From NCBI RefSeq assembly GCF_022095675.1, contig NZ_JAHYSG010000152.1, forward strand, positions 1 to 24,228: a stretch of 24,228 bases of DNA, in the 5' to 3' direction. Position numbers and translations under genes: made by a program. Below the pieces are notes generated by a model. That model did not search any database, had not been told where the DNA came from, and saw only the letters and a program-made list of their open reading frames with translations. Within the stretch, counting starts at the first letter, position 1. Every line of letters begins with the position of its first letter. Positions 7,327 to 16,393 of the stretch are shown here, one piece after another. Origin of the DNA: Dactylosporangium sp. AC04546. Its GTDB lineage: Bacteria > Actinomycetota > Actinomycetes > Mycobacteriales > Micromonosporaceae.

Positions 7327-7965
7327 CTAGTCACCGCTTCCCGGACGGCCAACCGAGATCATGCGTTGGAGAAGCGCCGGAAACGGGTGCAGGTCCGCGA
7401 AAACCTCGGTCGCACCGGCCGCTCGCAGTTCGGCGGCCGAACAGGGGCCGGACGTGACCCCGACGGCGGGGACTCCGGCCAGAACGCCCGCCTCCATGTC
7501 GGCCACATGGTCGCCGACGTACAACGAAGCGCCGATCTCGGTGAGAACCGCCGCCTTTTCCGCGTGGAATACGTCACCGTAGACCTTGTCGACCGAAATG
7601 CCCAAATGCGCAAGATGAAGCGACGCCAGGCGGCCGAGCTTCGACGTGATGACCACGATCCGTCCACCCTCCGCACGGACGGCGGCGAGCGCCTCCAGCG
7701 AGCCGGGCAGCGCCACAGCAGGCGCGATGGCGTGCGCCGGGTAGAGCGATCGATACAGGCCGACGGCCTCCTCGACCCGCTCCGGCGGGAACCACTCGGC
7801 CATCTCCTGCCGCAGCGGCGGCCCCAGCCGGCTCACCGCGAGGTCGGCGTCGACGTGCACACCGGTACGGACGGTGAGCGCCCGCCAGGTCGCGGCGATG
7901 CCCGGCCGGGTGTCGAGGAGCGTCATGTCGAGGTCAAAGCCAATGACAACCTGATGTTGAGACAC
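7327..7965 (-). CDS. HAD-family hydrolase, phosphoglycolate-phosphatase-like
   Basis: A 212-residue protein with the haloacid dehalogenase motifs in order. Motif I is GFDLDMTLLD (Asp11 nucleophile, Asp13 acid/base), motif II is VVITSK, the motif III Lys is in FHAEKAAVL, and motif IV is YVGDHVADMEAG. A helical cap sits between motifs I and II. It probably dephosphorylates a small phosphorylated metabolite; the substrate is not identifiable. GTG 7965 is chosen because the fold begins a few residues later. The open frame continues upstream to 8061 without conserved sequence, and no clear Shine-Dalgarno precedes the GTG. The cold-shock gene follows 65 bases downstream on the same strand and may share the transcript. 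Confidence 0.87.
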   Translation of the reverse strand: MSQHQVVIGFDLDMTLLDTRPGIAATWRALTVRTGVHVDADLAVSRLGPPLRQEMAEWFPPERVEEAVGLYRSLYPAHAIAPAVALPGSLEALAAVRAEGGRIVVITSKLGRLASLHLAHLGISVDKVYGDVFHAEKAAVLTEIGASLYVGDHVADMEAGVLAGVPAVGVTSGPCSAAELRAAGATEVFADLHPFPALLQRMISVGRPGSGD

Positions 7966-8022
7966 CTTTAAGGATGCCCAGGTCACAGTGGGTACGCCAT
8001 CGAAATACCCGCGAGTCACGTA

Positions 8023-8052
8023 TTGACGAAGTGAGACTCTGGCCACTAGCGT
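8023..8052 (+). promoter_or_regulatory. Housekeeping-type promoter of the chitinase gene
   Basis: TTGACG at 8023-8028 and TAGCGT at 8047-8052, 18 bases apart, fit the -35 and -10 boxes of the principal actinobacterial sigma factor. The expected transcription start is near 8059, immediately before the palindrome at 8061-8083. Confidence 0.65.
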
Positions 8053-8060
8053 CACGAACA

Positions 8061-8083
8061 CTTTTAGGAAAGTTTCCTAAAAG
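8061..8083. promoter_or_regulatory. Perfect 23-base palindrome, probable repressor operator
   Basis: The arms CTTTTAGGAAA (8061-8071) and TTTCCTAAAAG (8073-8083) are exact reverse complements around a single G. The site is AT-rich in a GC-rich window and lies between the likely transcription start and the AGGAG ribosome site (8091-8095). This is where a repressor would block the chitinase gene. The binding protein is unknown; the shape suggests a dimeric regulator. Confidence 0.7.
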
Positions 8084-8100
8084 ATCATCCAGGAGACGCG

Positions 8101-9720
<1,620 letters not shown>

Positions 9721-9737
9721 CCCCTAGCACGCACGGA

Positions 9738-9767
9738 GAGGGCGGGCCTTCGCGAAGGCCCGCCCTC
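9738..9767. terminator. Terminator-like hairpin after the chitinase gene
   Basis: GAGGGCGGGCCTTCG (9738-9752) is followed directly by its exact reverse complement (9753-9767), giving a 30-base perfect palindrome with a short TTCGCGAA tip. No T-tract follows, as is common in actinobacteria. It would separate the chitinase gene from the helicase-associated gene. Confidence 0.75.
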
Positions 9768-9802
9768 ATTCGTCGTCCGGGCCGGTTAGCGTATGAGGCG
9801 AG

Positions 9803-12166
9803 ATGACGAGTTCGCTTGCCGACCACTTACGCGCCCTGCCCGACGACGGGCTGATGGGGCTCATCCGCCTGCGCCCCGATCTGGTCATCCCGCCGCCGTC
9901 GGACTTCTCGGCGCTCGCGCACCGGGCCCAGTCCCGGGTGGCCGTCGCGCGGGCCCTCGACGGGCTCGACACGTTCACCCTCGAGATCCTGGACGCGCTG
10001 CGGTACACCCGGGTGGGCCACACCAGCTCGGTGGAGGCCGTCCTGGCCCTCACCGCCCCGGCCGGGGTCGAGGCCGCGCGGGTCCGCGCCGCCGTCGACC
10101 TGCTGCGCGCCTACGCCGTGGCCTACGGGCCGGACCAGGCGGTGCGCATCGTCGGTGCCGTCGACGAGGTGTGTTCGCCGTACCCCCTGGGCCTCGGGCG
10201 CCCGGCCGAGCAGCTCGACCCCGTGGCCGGCGCCCTGGTCGGCGACGCCGCCGGGCTTCGCCGGACGCTGCTCGCCGCGCCGCCCGCCGCCCGCGCCGTG
10301 CTCGATCGCCTCGCCGCCGGCCCGCCCGTCGGCACGGTGACCCCGGCGAGCCTGGAGCCCGGCTCGGACTCGCCGGTGCGCTGGCTGGTCGACCGGCACC
10401 TGCTGGTCGCCGTCGGGCGCGACGCCGTCGAGCTGCCGGTCGAGATCTCCCTGGTGCTGCGCCGCGACGCCGGCCCGCTCGGCCAGCTGCACCCAGACCC
10501 GCCGCCGATGGAGGCGCCGCAGCGCGACCCCGCCCGGGTCGACCACGCGGGCGCCGGCCAGGTGCTGGAGCTCGTCCGCAACGCCGAGGCGCTGGTCGAG
10601 ACGATCGGGGCCGAGCCTCCCGCCGTGCTGCGCTCCGGTGGACTCGGGATCCGGGAGCTTCGGCGGTACTCCAAGACGGTGGGCGTCGACGAGCAGTCCA
10701 CGGCGCTCATGGTGGAGATCGTCACCGCCGCCGGACTGCTGGGCGAGGAGATCGTCGACACCAAACGGGTGGAGAGCGTCTTCCTGCCGACGGTCGCGTA
10801 CGACGCGTGGCGGGCCATGGGCATCGCCGCCCGCTGGCACCGGCTCGCGGTCACCTGGCTCACCATGACCCGGGCGCCGTCGCTGGTCGGGCAGCGCGAC
10901 GACCGCGACCGCCCGATCAACGCGCTCGCGCCGGAGCTGTCCCGGCCCGGAGCGCCGGCCCAGCGCCGCGCCGCCCTCCAGGTGCTGGCCGACCTGCCGC
11001 CGGGCGCGACGGCCGCGCCGGCCGCGGTCGTCGACGTGCTCGCCTGGCGGGCGCCGCGGCGGATCACCCGGGGCGTCTCCGCAGGGGTCGAGGCGAGCCT
11101 GGCCGAGGCCGCGTTCGTCGGGCTGACCGGGTTCGACGGGCTCACCAGCTACGGCCGGCTGGTGCTGGAGGAGCTGGCGAGCGACACCGTCGACGCCGAC
11201 GACCCGCTCGGGCTCAACTCGCCCGACGGGATGGCCCTCATCGGCTCGGCGGCGCTGCTCGACACGCTGCTGCCGGCGCCCGTCGACCACGTGCTGCTCC
11301 AGGCCGACCTCTCGGTCATCGTGCCCGGGCCGCCCGAGCCGGGGCTCGCCGTCGAGCTGGAGCTGCTGGGCACGCAGGAGTCGGCCAGCGTCTACCGGAT
11401 CACGCCCGACACCGTGCGGCGCAGCCTGGACGCCGGCTACTCGGCCGGCGACCTGCACGCGCTGCTGGCGCGGCGGTCCCGCACGCCGGTGCCGCAGACC
11501 CTCACGTACCTCATCGACGACATGGCCCGCAAGCACGGCGGGATGCGCGTCGGATCGGCCAACTCCTACGTCCGCAGCGACGACGAGTCGCTGATCGCCG
11601 AGGTGCTCGCCGACCGGCGGCTCCAGCCGCTCAACCTGCGCCGCCTGGCGCCGACCGTGCTGGCCAGCCGGCACACCCCGCAGCGGCTGCTGGAGGCGCT
11701 GCGCGAGGCCGGCTACCCGCCGATCCAGGAGGACGCGACCGGCGCGGCGGTGCTCGCCCGGCCGAAGGTGCGCCGGGGGCCGCCGCGGCCGACCTGGGCT
11801 TACCGCGGCGTCGAGGACCCGGCGGCCGGCGTGCGGCTGTCGACCCCGCGGCTGGCCGGGGTGATCGAGCAGATCCGCCGGGGCGACGCGGCGGCGCGGG
11901 TGGCCCGGCGCGCTCCGGTGACCGTACGCGCCAACGGCGCGGCGACCGCCTCCCACACGGAGGCGCTGGAGGTGCTCCAGCAGGCCCTGCGCGACAAGAC
12001 GCGGGTCTGGGTCGGCTACATCGACGCCCACGGGGCCACGGCGTCGCGCCTGGTGCGGCCGGTGTCGATGGGCTCCGGCTACCTGCGGGCGGAGGACGAG
12101 CGGACCGAGATGCTGCACACCTTCGCGCTGCACCGCATCACGGCGGCGGCGCCGGAAGAAGGCTGA
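9803..12166 (+). CDS. Helicase-associated domain protein (XPB/Ssl2-like), WYL-like C-terminus
   Basis: A 787-residue protein beginning SLADHLRALPDDGLMGLIRLRPDLVIPPPSDFSALAHRAQSR. This is the characteristic start of the actinobacterial proteins annotated as helicase-associated (Helicase_C_3/XPB-Ssl2-like) and encoded next to XPB helicases, as in mycobacteria. The middle (VDHVLLQADLSVIVPGPPEP...SVYRITPDTVRRSLDAG) is the Helicase_C_3-type region. Residues about 723-784 (ALRDKTRVWVGYIDAHG...RLVRPVSMGSGYLRAED) look like a WYL ligand-sensing fold. No Walker motifs are seen, so it is not a helicase itself. It probably partners the XPB protein at 12562 in DNA repair (inference). The start ATG 9803 has a possible -10 TAGCGT at 9787-9792. 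Its TGA forms TGATCA with the opposing gene's stop. Confidence 0.88.
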   Translation: MTSSLADHLRALPDDGLMGLIRLRPDLVIPPPSDFSALAHRAQSRVAVARALDGLDTFTLEILDALRYTRVGHTSSVEAVLALTAPAGVEAARVRAAVDLLRAYAVAYGPDQAVRIVGAVDEVCSPYPLGLGRPAEQLDPVAGALVGDAAGLRRTLLAAPPAARAVLDRLAAGPPVGTVTPASLEPGSDSPVRWLVDRHLLVAVGRDAVELPVEISLVLRRDAGPLGQLHPDPPPMEAPQRDPARVDHAGAGQVLELVRNAEALVETIGAEPPAVLRSGGLGIRELRRYSKTVGVDEQSTALMVEIVTAAGLLGEEIVDTKRVESVFLPTVAYDAWRAMGIAARWHRLAVTWLTMTRAPSLVGQRDDRDRPINALAPELSRPGAPAQRRAALQVLADLPPGATAAPAAVVDVLAWRAPRRITRGVSAGVEASLAEAAFVGLTGFDGLTSYGRLVLEELASDTVDADDPLGLNSPDGMALIGSAALLDTLLPAPVDHVLLQADLSVIVPGPPEPGLAVELELLGTQESASVYRITPDTVRRSLDAGYSAGDLHALLARRSRTPVPQTLTYLIDDMARKHGGMRVGSANSYVRSDDESLIAEVLADRRLQPLNLRRLAPTVLASRHTPQRLLEALREAGYPPIQEDATGAAVLARPKVRRGPPRPTWAYRGVEDPAAGVRLSTPRLAGVIEQIRRGDAAARVARRAPVTVRANGAATASHTEALEVLQQALRDKTRVWVGYIDAHGATASRLVRPVSMGSGYLRAEDERTEMLHTFALHRITAAAPEEG

Positions 12167-12361
12167 TCACTCGTCGGTGCCGCCGCGGCGGATCGCGCCG
12201 ATGACCGACAAGACGATCATGGCGATCAGGATCGCGCCGAGGGCCTCGCTCACCGCGGTGCTCACGTCGGTGTGCGCGACCTGCGAGGACAGCAGGAACC
12301 AGCCGATCGCCACCGCGAGAGCGGCGAACCCGCCGAACGCCAAGGTCACGCGCGGACCCAC
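12167..12361 (-). CDS. Small two-helix membrane protein
   Basis: A 64-residue protein with two membrane helices (VTLAFGGFAALAVAIGWFLL and EALGAILIAMIVLSVIGAI) and an IRRGGTDE tail. No family was recognised. GTG 12361 is chosen because a -10 box TAGACT (reverse strand, 12374-12369) lies seven bases upstream with no ribosome site between, suggesting a leaderless mRNA. The frame stays open to 12577, but that extension is Arg/Ala/Gly-rich and looks like chance. It is wedged on the opposite strand between the helicase-associated gene (stops abut in TGATCA, 12164-12169) and the divergent XPB gene. Confidence 0.65.
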   Translation of the reverse strand: MGPRVTLAFGGFAALAVAIGWFLLSSQVAHTDVSTAVSEALGAILIAMIVLSVIGAIRRGGTDE

Positions 12362-12561
12362 GATGGCCAGTCTACGGCCCGGATCGGACGACGCGCCCGC
12401 CCCCGATGCGTCGGCCGGCGGTGTGCGTCCCGCCGACCCGAACGCGCACGTCCGGCTTCCGGCCTTGCGACCATCAATACCGAAGACGCGACTCGCCGGT
12501 GTTCCGGTTGCATCGTCCCGATATCTGGGAACTGTCGGGGGTGCGTGCGACACTGGGTGCC

Positions 12562-14214
12562 GTGCCAGAAGGTCCACTGATCGTCCAGTCCGACAAGACC
12601 CTGCTGCTCGAGGTCGACCATCCGGACGCGCTTGCGTGCCGCATGGCGATCGCCCCCTTCGCCGAGCTGGAGCGCTCGCCGGAGCACGTCCACACCTACC
12701 GGCTGACCCCGCTCGGCCTGTGGAACGCGCGCGCCGCCGGCCACGACGCGGAGGGCGTGGTCGACGCGCTGCTGCGCTTCTCGCGCTATCCGGTGCCGCA
12801 CGCGCTGCTGGTCGACATCGCCGAGACGATGGATCGCTACGGCCGGCTCCAGCTGCTCAACGACCCCGTCCACGGGCTCGTGCTGCGGGCGCTCGACCGG
12901 GCCGTGCTGGTCGAGGTGGCCAAGAGCAAGAAGCTGGCCGGCATGCTCGGCGCGCACGTCGACTCCGACACGATGATCGTGCACGCCTCCGAGCGCGGCC
13001 GGCTGAAGCAGGCCCTGCTGAAGCTGGGCTGGCCGGCCGAGGACCTCGCGGGTTACGTCAACGGCGAGGCGCACGCGATCGACCTGGCCGAGGACGGCTG
13101 GACCCTGCGGTCCTACCAGCGCGAGGCGGTCGACTCGTTCTGGGCCGGCGGTTCGGGCGTCGTCGTGCTCCCCTGCGGCGCCGGCAAGACGCTGGTCGGC
13201 GCGGCCGCGATGGCCGAGGCGAAGGCCACCACGCTGATCCTGGTGACCAACACGGTCGCCGGCCGGCAGTGGAAGCGCGAGCTGCTGGCCCGCACGAGCC
13301 TCACCGAGGAGGAGATCGGCGAGTATTCCGGGGAGCGCAAGGAGATCCGCCCGGTCACCATCGCGACCTACCAGGTGCTCACCACCCGCCGCGGCGGCGT
13401 GTTCCCGCACCTCGACCTGTTCGGCGCCCGCGACTGGGGCCTGATCGTCTACGACGAGGTCCACCTGCTGCCCGCGCCGATCTTCCGCTTCACCGCCGAC
13501 CTCCAGGCCCGCCGCCGGCTCGGCCTGACCGCCACCCTGGTCCGCGAGGACGGCCGCGAGGGCGACGTGTTCTCGCTCATCGGCCCGAAGCGCTACGACG
13601 CGCCCTGGAAGGACATCGAGTCGCAGGGCTGGATCGCGCCGGCCGAGTGTGTCGAGGTGCGCGTGACGCTCACCGAGACGGAGCGGATGGCCTATGCGGT
13701 GGCCGAGCCCGAGGAGCGCTACCGGGTGGCCGCCACCGCCCGCACGAAGCTCCCCGTGGTCCGCGCCCTGGTCGACCGGCACAAGGGTGAGCAGATCCTG
13801 GTCATCGGTGGCTACATCGACCAGCTGCACCACCTGGGGGAGTTCCTCGAGGCCCCGATCGTGCAGGGCTCGACGACCAACAAGGAGCGCGAGCGCCTCT
13901 TCGACGAGTTCCGCTCGGGCGCCCTGAAGACCCTGGTCATCTCCCGCGTCGGCAACTTCTCCATCGACCTGCCGGAGGCGGCCGTGGCCATCCAGGTCTC
14001 GGGCAGCTTCGGCTCCCGGCAGGAGGAGGCCCAGCGCCTGGGCCGGGTCCTGCGCCCGAAGGCCGACCGGCGCCAGGCCCACTTCTACACGGTGGTGGCC
14101 CGCGACACGATCGACACGGAGTATGCCGCGCACCGCCAGCGCTTCCTGGCGGAGCAGGGCTATGCCTACACGATCACCGACGCCGACGACATCCTGCGCC
14201 AGGTGACCGACTAG
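12562..14214 (+). CDS. XPB/ERCC3-type DNA repair helicase
   Basis: A 550-residue superfamily 2 helicase that closely follows the mycobacterial XPB from GPLIVQSDKTLLLEVDHPDA through PFAELERSPEHVHTYRLTPL to LAEQGYAYTITDADD (comparison from memory). Residues 1-170 form the N-terminal XPB-like region. Walker A is LPCGAGKT (Lys209), Walker B is DEVH (298-301), the XPB-specific Arg-Glu-Asp motif is R328-E329-D330, and motif VI is QRLGRVLRP. It should unwind DNA 3' to 5' with ATP, in repair or transcription-linked work; its bacterial role is not well settled. GTG 12562 is chosen from the family start. A possible -10 GACACT at 12549-12554 would make the mRNA leaderless. It ends ten bases before the convergent tetR stop. 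Confidence 0.95.
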   Translation: MPEGPLIVQSDKTLLLEVDHPDALACRMAIAPFAELERSPEHVHTYRLTPLGLWNARAAGHDAEGVVDALLRFSRYPVPHALLVDIAETMDRYGRLQLLNDPVHGLVLRALDRAVLVEVAKSKKLAGMLGAHVDSDTMIVHASERGRLKQALLKLGWPAEDLAGYVNGEAHAIDLAEDGWTLRSYQREAVDSFWAGGSGVVVLPCGAGKTLVGAAAMAEAKATTLILVTNTVAGRQWKRELLARTSLTEEEIGEYSGERKEIRPVTIATYQVLTTRRGGVFPHLDLFGARDWGLIVYDEVHLLPAPIFRFTADLQARRRLGLTATLVREDGREGDVFSLIGPKRYDAPWKDIESQGWIAPAECVEVRVTLTETERMAYAVAEPEERYRVAATARTKLPVVRALVDRHKGEQILVIGGYIDQLHHLGEFLEAPIVQGSTTNKERERLFDEFRSGALKTLVISRVGNFSIDLPEAAVAIQVSGSFGSRQEEAQRLGRVLRPKADRRQAHFYTVVARDTIDTEYAAHRQRFLAEQGYAYTITDADDILRQVTD

Positions 14215-14224
14215 ACCGAGGACG

Positions 14225-14806
14225 TCAGGGGCCCTCTGCGACCACCGAGAGGGCCTCCTCGACCAACTGCAGCGGGTCGCCGTCGCCGTCGGACTCCACC
14301 CAGGCAATCAGCGCGTTGATCATGGCGCCCACGCAGGCGCCGACGAAGGCCACCGAGCGGAAGTCGTCCGGGGCGCGGCCCAGGCGCTCGGCCAGCGGCG
14401 CGGCGAGCAGGCGGATCGACGACTGCATGTTGTCCAGCGAGCGCATCCGCAGGGCCGGGACGGACATCGACAGCTTGGCCCGCTCCAGCGCCTGCCGCAT
14501 CTCTTCCGCGTTGATCTGGGCGAACGAGTCGACGATGGCCGTGCGGAGCACCTCCAGCGGGGTGAGGCCCTGCGGGGCGGCGCGGATGGCCTCGATCATC
14601 ATGTCGTCGTAGCGGTCCTGGATGACGACGTCTTCCTTGGTCTTGAAGTAGCGGAAGAACGTGCTCGGGGAGATCTCGGCCGCCTCCGCGATCTGCTCCA
14701 CCGTGGTCGCGTCGTAGCCCTGCTGGGCGAACAGGCGCACCGCGTGCTCCTGAATCGCCCAGCGGGTCTTCTGCTTCTTACGTTCACGCAACCCGGGTGA
14801 GCTCAT
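14225..14806 (-). CDS. TetR-family transcriptional regulator
   Basis: A 193-residue protein. The N-terminal DNA-binding domain is textbook TetR (KKQKTRWAIQEHAVRLFAQQGYDATTVEQIAEAAEISPSTFFRYFKTKEDVV, residues about 8-60). The rest is the variable helical ligand and dimer domain. ATG 14806 is chosen; the frame opens further to 14842 but that adds Arg-rich residues inside the exporter gene. Its start overlaps the last 23 bases of the upstream exporter gene, so the two form one operon. It most likely represses that operon through the palindrome at 16294-16308 until a drug-like ligand binds. Confidence 0.92.
   Translation of the reverse strand: MSSPGLRERKKQKTRWAIQEHAVRLFAQQGYDATTVEQIAEAAEISPSTFFRYFKTKEDVVIQDRYDDMMIEAIRAAPQGLTPLEVLRTAIVDSFAQINAEEMRQALERAKLSMSVPALRMRSLDNMQSSIRLLAAPLAERLGRAPDDFRSVAFVGACVGAMINALIAWVESDGDGDPLQLVEEALSVVAEGP
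14230..14255. terminator. Possible hairpin terminator at the xpb/tetR convergence
   Basis: GGCCCTCT (14230-14237) and AGAGGGCC (14248-14255) pair perfectly across a 10-base loop just after the xpb stop. The hairpin lies within the last codons of the opposing tetR gene and has no T-tract, so a role as terminator is only possible. Confidence 0.3.
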
Positions 14807-16289
14807 CCACCGATTGTTCCGCACTCGTCGCCGGGTTCGCACCAGGCAGGAAGATCGCCGCGGCCACCGCGCCGAGGAGGGTCACGGCGGCACAGACCAG
14901 CAGGACCGTGGTCATCGCGTCCAGGAAGGCGGCCCGGGCGGCGGCGGCCAGGGCCTGGTCACCGGTGCGGGCCGCGATCGCGACGGCCGCGCTGACCGAG
15001 TCCCGTCCGACGGCGGGGACCGACGAGCGGTACACGCCGGCGGCGACGCTGCCGAGCACGGCCACGCCGAGGGCGCCGGCGAACTGCCGGAGGGTCATGG
15101 TGATCGCGGTGCCGGAGCCGGCCTCGTCACGCGGCAGCTCGCCCATCACCGCGTCCATCGCCGGGGTCAGGGCCAGCCCGATGCCGGCGCCGCCGACGGC
15201 GAGCCAGGCGGCCACGAAGCCGTAACCGGAGCCGGCGTCGGTGAAGGCGCCCAGCGCCATGCCCGCGGCGCCGATGAGCAGGCCCAGCGCGACCGGCACC
15301 CGGGTGGGGAGCCGACCGGCCAGGCGGGCGCCGAGCGGCGCGCCGACGAACAGGCCGGCGACCAGCGGCAGCAGGCGGACCCCGACGCCGAGCGCGTCGT
15401 GGCCGAGGACCGCCTGGAGGTACTGCGGCACGAGGAACAGCAGGCCGAAGAGCGCGAACGACGCGACGGTGGCGGCGGCGGTACCCCAGGCGAAGCGGGG
15501 CCGGCCGAAGAGCCGAAGGTCGATCATCGGCGCCGCGAGCCGCCGCTCCAGCAGCACGAATGCCACGAGGAGGACGAGTCCCGCGACGATCCCGCCGACG
15601 ACCCAGCCGTCGGTCCATCCGCGGGCCGGCGCCTCGATCACGCCGTACACCAGGAGCACCAGACCGATCGTCGACAGGATCGCGCCGGCCAGGTCGATCG
15701 GCTTCGGCCTGGTCGAGCGGGACTCCGGCACCAGCAGGGCGACGGCGGCGATGGCCAGCGCGGCGACCGGCACGTTGATCACGAAGATCGAGCCCCACCA
15801 GAAGTGCTCCAGCAGGTAGCCGCCGATGATCGGGCCGAGCGGGAGCCCGACGCCCATGCCCATGGTGAGCGCGGCGATGGCCTTGCGGCGCTCGTCCGGG
15901 TCGAACATGACGGGGATGATCGCCATCGTGACCGGGGTCAGGATGGCGCCGCCGACGCCCATCACGGCCCGGGCGGCGATGACCTGGCCGGCGTTGCCGG
16001 CGAAGACGGCCGCGAGCGACGCCGCGGCGAACAGGATGAGGCCGATGAGCAGCAGGCGCTTGCGGCCGTAGCGGTCGCCGAGCGCGCCCATCGGCAGCAG
16101 CAGCCCGGCGAAGACGAGGACGTAGGCGTCGACGAGCCATTGCAGCTCGGCGTTGCCGGCGTCGAGGGAGGTCGCGAGCGTGGGCAGCGCGACGTTGAGG
16201 ATCGTGGTGTCGAAGCCGAGCGTGAGAGTCGTCAGCACGATGGCGACGAGGGCCCACCAGCGGCGGGGGCTCGAACTGACAGCAGCCAT
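14784..16289 (-). CDS. MFS drug exporter, DHA2 (EmrB/QacA) type, 14 helices
   Basis: A 501-residue membrane protein with the DHA2 signatures LGFDTTILNVALPTLATSL (first helix) and GALGDRYGRKRLLLIGL (motif A), and ELQWLVDAYVL between them. Its length and the number of hydrophobic segments fit 14 transmembrane helices. It should use the proton gradient to expel drugs or secreted metabolites; the substrate is unknown. The start is ATG 16289 (MAAVSSSPRRWWAL). It is the first gene of an exporter-tetR operon and lies downstream of the asd terminator on the same strand. Its promoter carries a TetR-type operator, which supports control by the overlapping regulator gene. Confidence 0.93.
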   Translation of the reverse strand: MAAVSSSPRRWWALVAIVLTTLTLGFDTTILNVALPTLATSLDAGNAELQWLVDAYVLVFAGLLLPMGALGDRYGRKRLLLIGLILFAAASLAAVFAGNAGQVIAARAVMGVGGAILTPVTMAIIPVMFDPDERRKAIAALTMGMGVGLPLGPIIGGYLLEHFWWGSIFVINVPVAALAIAAVALLVPESRSTRPKPIDLAGAILSTIGLVLLVYGVIEAPARGWTDGWVVGGIVAGLVLLVAFVLLERRLAAPMIDLRLFGRPRFAWGTAAATVASFALFGLLFLVPQYLQAVLGHDALGVGVRLLPLVAGLFVGAPLGARLAGRLPTRVPVALGLLIGAAGMALGAFTDAGSGYGFVAAWLAVGGAGIGLALTPAMDAVMGELPRDEAGSGTAITMTLRQFAGALGVAVLGSVAAGVYRSSVPAVGRDSVSAAVAIAARTGDQALAAAARAAFLDAMTTVLLVCAAVTLLGAVAAAIFLPGANPATSAEQSVDELTRVA

Positions 16290-16293
16290 ATTT

Positions 16294-16326
16294 TGAGAGT
16301 AACTATCACTTGAGTCGTACTGTCAA
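16294..16326 (-). promoter_or_regulatory. Promoter and TetR-type operator of the exporter-tetR operon
   Basis: On the reverse strand TTGACA (16326-16321) is a perfect -35 box; a weak -10 (GTTACT, 16303-16298) follows after 17 bases. Overlapping the -10 is TGAGAGTAACTATCA (16294-16308, forward reading), which fits the symmetric pattern TGANAGTNACTNTCA. A dimeric TetR protein bound there would block RNA polymerase. The operator ends only four bases before the ATG codon. Confidence 0.65.
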
Positions 16327-16340
16327 TCGAGACCGTCATC

Positions 16341-16379
16341 ACAAAAAGAAACACCCCCGGGAGGCTCCCGGGGGTGTTC
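16341..16379 (-). terminator. Rho-independent terminator of the ask-asd operon
   Basis: On the reverse strand AACACCCCCGGGAG pairs with CTCCCGGGGGTGTT (16378-16350), followed by TTCTTTTTG. The stem has about 12 pairs with a small loop. It lies 15 bases after the asd stop and insulates the operon from the exporter promoter just downstream. Confidence 0.9.
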
Positions 16380-16393
16380 AGGGGCGAAACGGG

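Noticed and set aside
12346..14307. 653-codon reverse open frame opposite xpb
   Set aside because: Antisense shadow of a gene whose helicase motifs are all in place on the forward strand.
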